From positions 1-59,187 of IMG/VR virus record IMGVR_UViG_3300031565_000029: a stretch of 59,187 nucleotides of DNA; one strand, 5' to 3'. The notes under the pieces are model-generated. The model was not told the origin of the DNA. It was given only the letters and a program-made list of their open reading frames with translations, and did no database searches. Source of the DNA: a virus. Below are positions 55,681 to 59,187 of this stretch, piece after piece. Positions within the stretch are counted from its first letter, which is position 1, and every line of letters begins with the position of its first letter. The translations under genes were made by a program, and so were the position numbers.

Positions 55681-56283
55681 ATGAGCACTACAAGAAAAGT
55701 AACCCTGCGAAAAGATGGGGGAGCCGACCTCGGGTCAGCGGAACGGATCAACTTCATCACAGGAAACAACATCATCTTAGCAATAGCTTTGGACGCGGCG
55801 AACAAAGAGTTCGACGTAACCATAACCGCCGAAGCAGGGCTTCCCCCAGCGTGGCTCGACCAATTCTTCCCCGCTGTAGACCCTGACACATATAAGGGAG
55901 CATACGCCACAGTCACTATGACGGACGGCGTCGACATACCCATCTACCAGACCTTCATGATCCCCAAAGATATAGCAACCATCACTAGAGCGGTGGTCAT
56001 AATCATCCCGAATGCATCTGGTGATCTTTACTGGAGTTGTGTCACCAACTTTGGGCGGGTATGTGACGACGAGGACTATCAGACACACGGTGACGCCATT
56101 GCGTTAAACGCCATAGCCGTAACCGTCGATGAAATAGAGTGTATAGATATCAGTGACGCGTTGACAGTCGCCGTCGGAGGAGACCTGGTTGGGTTACATT
56201 TTGTCCGAGCCGCAGAAAACGTGTTAGACACGATAGGTGACACAGTTCACTATATAGGAGTATTGATAGAAGGAGATTCATAA
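55681..56283 (+). CDS. Tail or fibre protein with the shared C-terminal domain (200 aa)
   Basis: The N-terminal ADLGSAERINFITGNNIILAIALDAANKEFDVTI is a common short unit in phage fibre proteins. The C-terminal domain (TMTDGVDIPIYQTFMIPKDI, CIDISDALTVAVGGDLVGLHF) is shared with the previous protein. It starts directly at the previous stop. Confidence 0.6.
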   Translation: MSTTRKVTLRKDGGADLGSAERINFITGNNIILAIALDAANKEFDVTITAEAGLPPAWLDQFFPAVDPDTYKGAYATVTMTDGVDIPIYQTFMIPKDIATITRAVVIIIPNASGDLYWSCVTNFGRVCDDEDYQTHGDAIALNAIAVTVDEIECIDISDALTVAVGGDLVGLHFVRAAENVLDTIGDTVHYIGVLIEGDS

Positions 56284-56301
56284 AATGAGGAGAGATGAAA
56301 G

Positions 56302-58113
56302 ATGAGTACATTATATCATAGGGAGAAGACCGTAGACTATGTCATAGGATACGATGGAGTAAACTACTATGCCCAAGATGAGTACGGTGTAATACGCTAC
56401 GAGAAGCCTGGGGGAGGTGCATTAATCAATGCCGTGATAGTTGCACTATCACCGACGGGAGGTGAGGTTCTCCTTAAGTGTTTGGTTATCGTGGACGATG
56501 AGGACGTAGAGTTATTAGTGCTCCCCAAAGGTTCTCTTGGATTCACGGGAATCGGTGCGAGGGGTGGATCCACCAGCGCTACATGGCTTAACAGCCGTTC
56601 AGGGTTCGCCTTCAGCGGCGGATTTGTGATAACTAACAATCTAGTGTCACTGAATGGTGGTAACCACATCTTCCGCAACATGGGTATGTTCTGGAGCGGT
56701 GTCGTTAATAAGCCGTGTTTCTTAATGGATAACGTGTTCCCGAAACTTGACCACGTGTACGCATGTGAATCAGGAAACACCTTCCCTGCTAATGGCGTGC
56801 AGGGCGTATTTACACATGACAGCACCACGGTTCCCACACCATCCACGAGTTCGGTTGTATTTGACCATGTCACCATAATCATGAGAAGTGACAACTGTGT
56901 CGGCTACTATTGTCACTTCGAGAATCCGAGTTGGATACACCCAGTTATGCAGTTTAACGCTACTGGTTGTAGAGGATGGGTAGTTGCCAGTGTCAGTGGA
57001 CAGACGATTGATCAGCTTGACGTATGGCTTGGCGATCCTGCTCAGGGATGTGTGATGTTCCAGCTTGAGAACCAAGGCAAGTGGATTAATATAGAACACA
57101 TAGAATGTTCCTCACAGGCCAATGCAGGTAATGTAACGCCGAACATTCTATTTGGTTACAAAGTGATAGACTTCTCAGACTATACAAACGACGACATCAA
57201 CATTTGGGTTGGTACATTAGTAAAAATACCCATGACAACAACACCTACGGCTCCGATATATGCGTACCAAGATGCAAACATGATTGGGAGAACTCGAATT
57301 GGGATGGTGTTGGATACGCCCACTTATGGAGTAGAATCACACTGGTATTGCTCGACATGTGATAACACAGACCTGCTATCTGACGGCACCGACGAATACC
57401 TATTCTTTACCGGCGATGATGCGCCAGATACGGTTGAGGCTAACCAGCAAATACAGATACACGATGCCATGATAATTGAGGAGATGATAGTTTTCCTCGA
57501 AGAAGACCCAGGCGCAGGCAACAGCAGGACGTTTACTCTCAGAGTTGACGGGATTAGCCAAGCACAAACCGTAACTATCGCCAATACAGATAAGGTTGGT
57601 CATGACGCTGCGCACCCAATAACGGTAGATAAGGATGCCTTTCTGGATTGGCTCAGCGACGGCGGCGTTGGAGGCCCAGATGTGTCCGAGGTTAACATTC
57701 GATGCAGAGCGACACCAATACGGGATGTATACCCTGAAACCATGGTTTACTTACTAGTGAAGAGCACCCTCACAACTCCTATCGTGTTGGCTGATGATGC
57801 CATGACAGATGCGGGGCAAAACCCTCAGCCTGTTGATCTTCGACATCATACCAAAGCTCGGTTTGAACTGATCGCAGAAAGTGACGGCAACTTCACAAAT
57901 ACGATATATGCTTACAATGAAACTGACGCTGAGGTGGTCGCGGAGTACTCGTGGGTTGGAAACGACCTTGAAATGGTTGTCACCGCCGATATAGACATCA
58001 CTGGCATAACAAACAGGGATGGCGTGAAAGCTATAGCGATGTATTGTAAGACCAGTAATGCAGGTGGAGACACCGTAAGATACACTAACGCGAAGGTAAG
58101 GTTCTACAGGTGA
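56302..58113 (+). CDS. Tail spike/fibre, beta-helix-like (603 aa)
   Basis: After a short N-terminal unit the chain shows the Ser/Thr/Asn-rich, short-repeat pattern of right-handed beta-helix spikes (NGGNHIFRNMGMFWSG, VFDHVTIIMRSDNC). The last 250 residues are a separate beta-rich C-terminal region (TFTLRVDGISQAQTVTI, RFELIAESDGNFTN). It is the last structural gene and the likely receptor-binding or sugar-degrading spike. Confidence 0.65.
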   Translation: MSTLYHREKTVDYVIGYDGVNYYAQDEYGVIRYEKPGGGALINAVIVALSPTGGEVLLKCLVIVDDEDVELLVLPKGSLGFTGIGARGGSTSATWLNSRSGFAFSGGFVITNNLVSLNGGNHIFRNMGMFWSGVVNKPCFLMDNVFPKLDHVYACESGNTFPANGVQGVFTHDSTTVPTPSTSSVVFDHVTIIMRSDNCVGYYCHFENPSWIHPVMQFNATGCRGWVVASVSGQTIDQLDVWLGDPAQGCVMFQLENQGKWINIEHIECSSQANAGNVTPNILFGYKVIDFSDYTNDDINIWVGTLVKIPMTTTPTAPIYAYQDANMIGRTRIGMVLDTPTYGVESHWYCSTCDNTDLLSDGTDEYLFFTGDDAPDTVEANQQIQIHDAMIIEEMIVFLEEDPGAGNSRTFTLRVDGISQAQTVTIANTDKVGHDAAHPITVDKDAFLDWLSDGGVGGPDVSEVNIRCRATPIRDVYPETMVYLLVKSTLTTPIVLADDAMTDAGQNPQPVDLRHHTKARFELIAESDGNFTNTIYAYNETDAEVVAEYSWVGNDLEMVVTADIDITGITNRDGVKAIAMYCKTSNAGGDTVRYTNAKVRFYR

Positions 58114-58117
58114 TAGA

Positions 58118-58140
58118 AGATTGTTGACAAAGCACTAATA
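58118..58140 (+). promoter_or_regulatory. Weak dyad element
   Basis: The halves are AGATTGTT and CACTAATA, each with one mismatch to the consensus. It lies just after the last structural gene and 13 nt before a strong copy. Confidence 0.3.
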
Positions 58141-58153
58141 TTGGGACGCAACG

Positions 58154-58176
58154 TGATAGTTTGCCCTGAAGTATCA
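58154..58176 (+). promoter_or_regulatory. 23-bp dyad element, copy 30
   Basis: The halves are TGATAGTT and AAGTATCA. It lies in the non-coding end region, 53 nt from the end of the small RNA at 58,230. Confidence 0.65.
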
Positions 58177-58229
58177 TAAACTTTTTATTCATCTATCCTA
58201 GACATCAGATGATACTTTGGTAACTAATG

Positions 58230-58402
58230 AAAAAAACTTGGAGGAAAGTCCCGCCACCCGACGGAGGGACATCCGTGCCACCTCTCCCGGTGTAGCGAGG
58301 TAGACTTATCGGTTCTTAAAACCGTGCCGTCACACGTTTCAACGATCTACCACTAAGGGAGTTGTCGTCTCACATCTTGGGCGGTCTCGGTTTCCTCCAA
58401 AA
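58230..58402 (-). ncRNA. Structured small RNA of unknown family
   Basis: A perfect 10-bp closing stem (58,238-58,247 with 58,391-58,400) encloses nested helices: 58,251-255/380-384, 58,284-288/357-361, 58,299-304/346-351, and hairpins at 58,261-276 and 58,310-324. On the minus strand a TATA box at 58,421-58,430 lies about 25 nt before the first stem base, and a run of seven U follows the last one. This is a complete small transcription unit. The plus-strand reading contains GGAGGAAAGTCC, identical to a conserved block of RNase P RNA, but the rest does not fit that RNA. Function is unknown. Confidence 0.6.
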
Positions 58403-58420
58403 CAAGGATGCCTTATCTCA

Positions 58421-58430
58421 TATATAAGTT
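58421..58430 (-). promoter_or_regulatory. Promoter of the small RNA
   Basis: The minus strand reads AACTTATATATGAG, a near-ideal archaeal TATA box, centred about 25 nt from the first base of the RNA stem. Confidence 0.6.
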
Positions 58431-58633
58431 TTCCTATAGAACGTTTGTTCGGTATATCGGTTCCGATTTATGTAGAAAACACAATTCTATAAAAACATTG
58501 AAGTTATAGACAGAATTTAGATCATCCCCGTCGTTTCACGCAATGTTCTTAAGGTAACAGAAATCGTTACCATAGTTACACGAAGTATAGAAAAACGGAA
58601 GTAGTATATATATTACTTTAGAAAAATGGTATG
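58431..58633. other. AT-rich gap without recognised genes
   Basis: No convincing reading frame is present. It contains a GTAAC/GTTAC hairpin near 58,554-58,571 and a palindromic TATA-like block near 58,603-58,617. No other signal was seen. Confidence 0.3.
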
Positions 58634-58880
58634 TAAAAAAAGTTTAACGGTTCTAGGTTGAATATACCAAAGTTAACCGCATTGACATAAAATAGATATC
58701 ACATGACACGTTTTTTATACGGGTTTATCTATACATTCACTTTGTTGCCAAAACTATATTACCGTTTCAGGTAAAGTAGTTGAAATGGTTTACCAGATCA
58801 AGCAATTCTTCGCCGTTCGATGAAAACATGAACATCCCACCCACATAGGATGTTTAGCTAAACCACAGAGTTTATTTTAC
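58634..58880 (-). ncRNA. Possible second small RNA
   Basis: A minus-strand TATA box at 58,901-58,910 and a run of seven U at 58,635-58,641 bracket about 245 nt without a reading frame. Inside are paired segments GGTTTA/TAAACC (58,788-58,793 with 58,859-58,864) enclosing a 7-bp hairpin AACATCC/GGATGTT (58,831-58,837 with 58,848-58,854). The fold is looser than that of the first RNA. Confidence 0.3.
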
Positions 58881-58900
58881 TCACATCTCAATCCGAGTTA

Positions 58901-58910
58901 GTATATAAAG
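58901..58910 (-). promoter_or_regulatory. TATA box upstream of the possible second RNA
   Basis: The minus strand reads CTTTATATAC, with a predicted start near 58,880. It lies about 40 nt past the tRNA 3' end. Confidence 0.45.
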
Positions 58911-58922
58911 GGTTGCGATATA

Positions 58923-58945
58923 TCTTAGTTGAGAATAAACAAAGA
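58923..58945 (-). promoter_or_regulatory. 23-bp dyad element, copy 31
   Basis: The plus-strand halves are TCTTAGTT and AACAAAGA. It starts 5 nt after the 3' end of the tRNA gene, so it is not tied to a protein start here. Confidence 0.6.
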
Positions 58946-58950
58946 TTTGG

Positions 58951-59025
58951 TGGGTTCGGGCAGATTTGAACTGCCGTTCTCACGGTTCCAGGCCGCGAAT
59001 GTTGACCAAGCTACACCACGAACCC
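58951..59025 (-). tRNA. tRNA-Pro (anticodon UGG)
   Basis: A full cloverleaf can be drawn on the minus strand. The acceptor stem is GGGTTCG/CGAACCC with discriminator A, the D-arm has GTGT/ACAT, the anticodon stem is CGCGG/CCGTG with loop CCTGGAA, and the T-arm is GGCAG-TTCAAAT-CTGCC. The anticodon reads UGG. Position 33 is C where U is nearly universal. CCA is not encoded and no intron is seen. It may supply a codon used heavily by the virus or resist host tRNA cleavage. Confidence 0.85.
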
Positions 59026-59138
59026 ATTTGAACGCATGGGGGAGTGGCTTTCCCCCATAGGGTCATCACGCACATTTAACCTCCTTAGTTAAGGGAGGCA
59101 CCCACATGAGCCACGGGCTGCGGTTTCCTATCCCTGCA
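59026..59138 (-). ncRNA. Structured leader of the tRNA transcript
   Basis: Between the TATA box at 59,159-59,168 and the tRNA lies about 112 nt with two clear hairpins: ATGGGGGA/TCCCCCAT (59,036-59,043 with 59,051-59,058) and a 7-bp stem at 59,080-59,098. A C-box-like GTGATGA reads at 59,063-59,069 on the minus strand, but no D box is seen. It may carry its own small RNA. Confidence 0.35.
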
Positions 59139-59158
59139 AACATATCGGTAACTCATCT

Positions 59159-59168
59159 AGTATATAAG
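59159..59168 (-). promoter_or_regulatory. Promoter of the tRNA unit
   Basis: The minus strand reads GACTTATATACTAG, with a predicted start near 59,138. If the window is circular this box lies inside the coding end of the gene that begins at 144. Confidence 0.5.
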
Positions 59169-59187
59169 TCTTACCTACACACCATTT

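Noticed and set aside
58210-58230. Extra dyad element TGATACTT-TGGT-AACTAATG
   Set aside because: The spacer is 4 nt rather than 7. It may be a decayed copy but breaks the fixed spacing that defines the element.
58238-58400. RNase P RNA on the plus strand
   Set aside because: GGAGGAAAGTCC matches a conserved RNase P block, but that block is used up in the closing stem, the ACAGAA-type partner block is missing, and promoter and terminator signals point to the minus strand.

Overview
The window reads as the genome, or nearly all of it, of a tailed double-stranded DNA virus (Caudoviricetes-like) of an archaeon. The archaeal assignment rests on TATA/BRE-type promoters placed about 26 nt before start codons (several genes are leaderless), GGTGA/GGAGG ribosome binding sites, an RPA-like OB-fold protein, a Cas4-like nuclease and a tRNA without an encoded CCA. 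The tailed-virus assignment rests on an HK97-type set: small and large terminase, portal, Mu F-like minor head protein, protease-scaffold, major capsid protein, head-tail connectors, tail chaperones with a slippery site, tape measure, tail hub and fibres. The host cannot be named from the sequence alone.

Layout. (1) Bases 1-14,604, minus strand: about 40 small, tightly packed, mostly overlapping early genes. Many encode 50-90 residue zinc-ribbon or membrane proteins. They are mixed with an RPA-like protein, a Cas4-like nuclease, four putative methyltransferases (one a ParB/MT-A70 fusion), a tyrosine recombinase and two related HNH endonucleases, one of them on the plus strand. (2) 14,605-15,140: divergent promoter region with a small minus-strand membrane gene. 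(3) 15,142-28,961, plus: packaging, portal, a cassette of short fibre- and lectin-like proteins, minor head protein, protease-scaffold fusion and major capsid protein. (4) 29,068-42,676, plus: a 13.6 kb glycan island with about ten glycosyltransferases plus sugar-nucleotide enzymes (epimerase/dehydratase, cupin isomerase, DegT aminotransferase, MurB-like reductase, pyruvyltransferase-like). It sits between the capsid gene and the connector genes. (5) 42,725-58,113, plus: connectors, a HAD phosphatase and one more glycosyltransferase, tail chaperones with a predicted -1 frameshift, tape measure, hub, a LAGLIDADG endonuclease and distal tail or spike proteins. (6) 58,114-59,187: no proteins, but a folded small RNA with its own promoter and terminator, a second possible RNA and a tRNA-Pro, all on the minus strand.

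The minus-strand gene cut by base 1 stays open when read on into the other end of the window. The minus-strand genes then run as one block from about 14.6 kb through the ends to 58.2 kb, where they converge with the structural genes. This suggests a circular or circularly permuted genome shown nearly whole.

The most unusual feature is a 23-bp dyad element, TSWYNSTT-N7-AASNRWSA (S=C/G, W=A/T, Y=C/T, R=A/G), found at least 31 times by eye. It lies almost always at gene junctions, over the stop codon of one gene and/or the ribosome binding site or start of the next, and near three promoters and the tRNA. It looks like a virus-wide regulatory or genome-organising site. All coordinates and motifs were read by eye, and functions are inferred from motifs without database searches.
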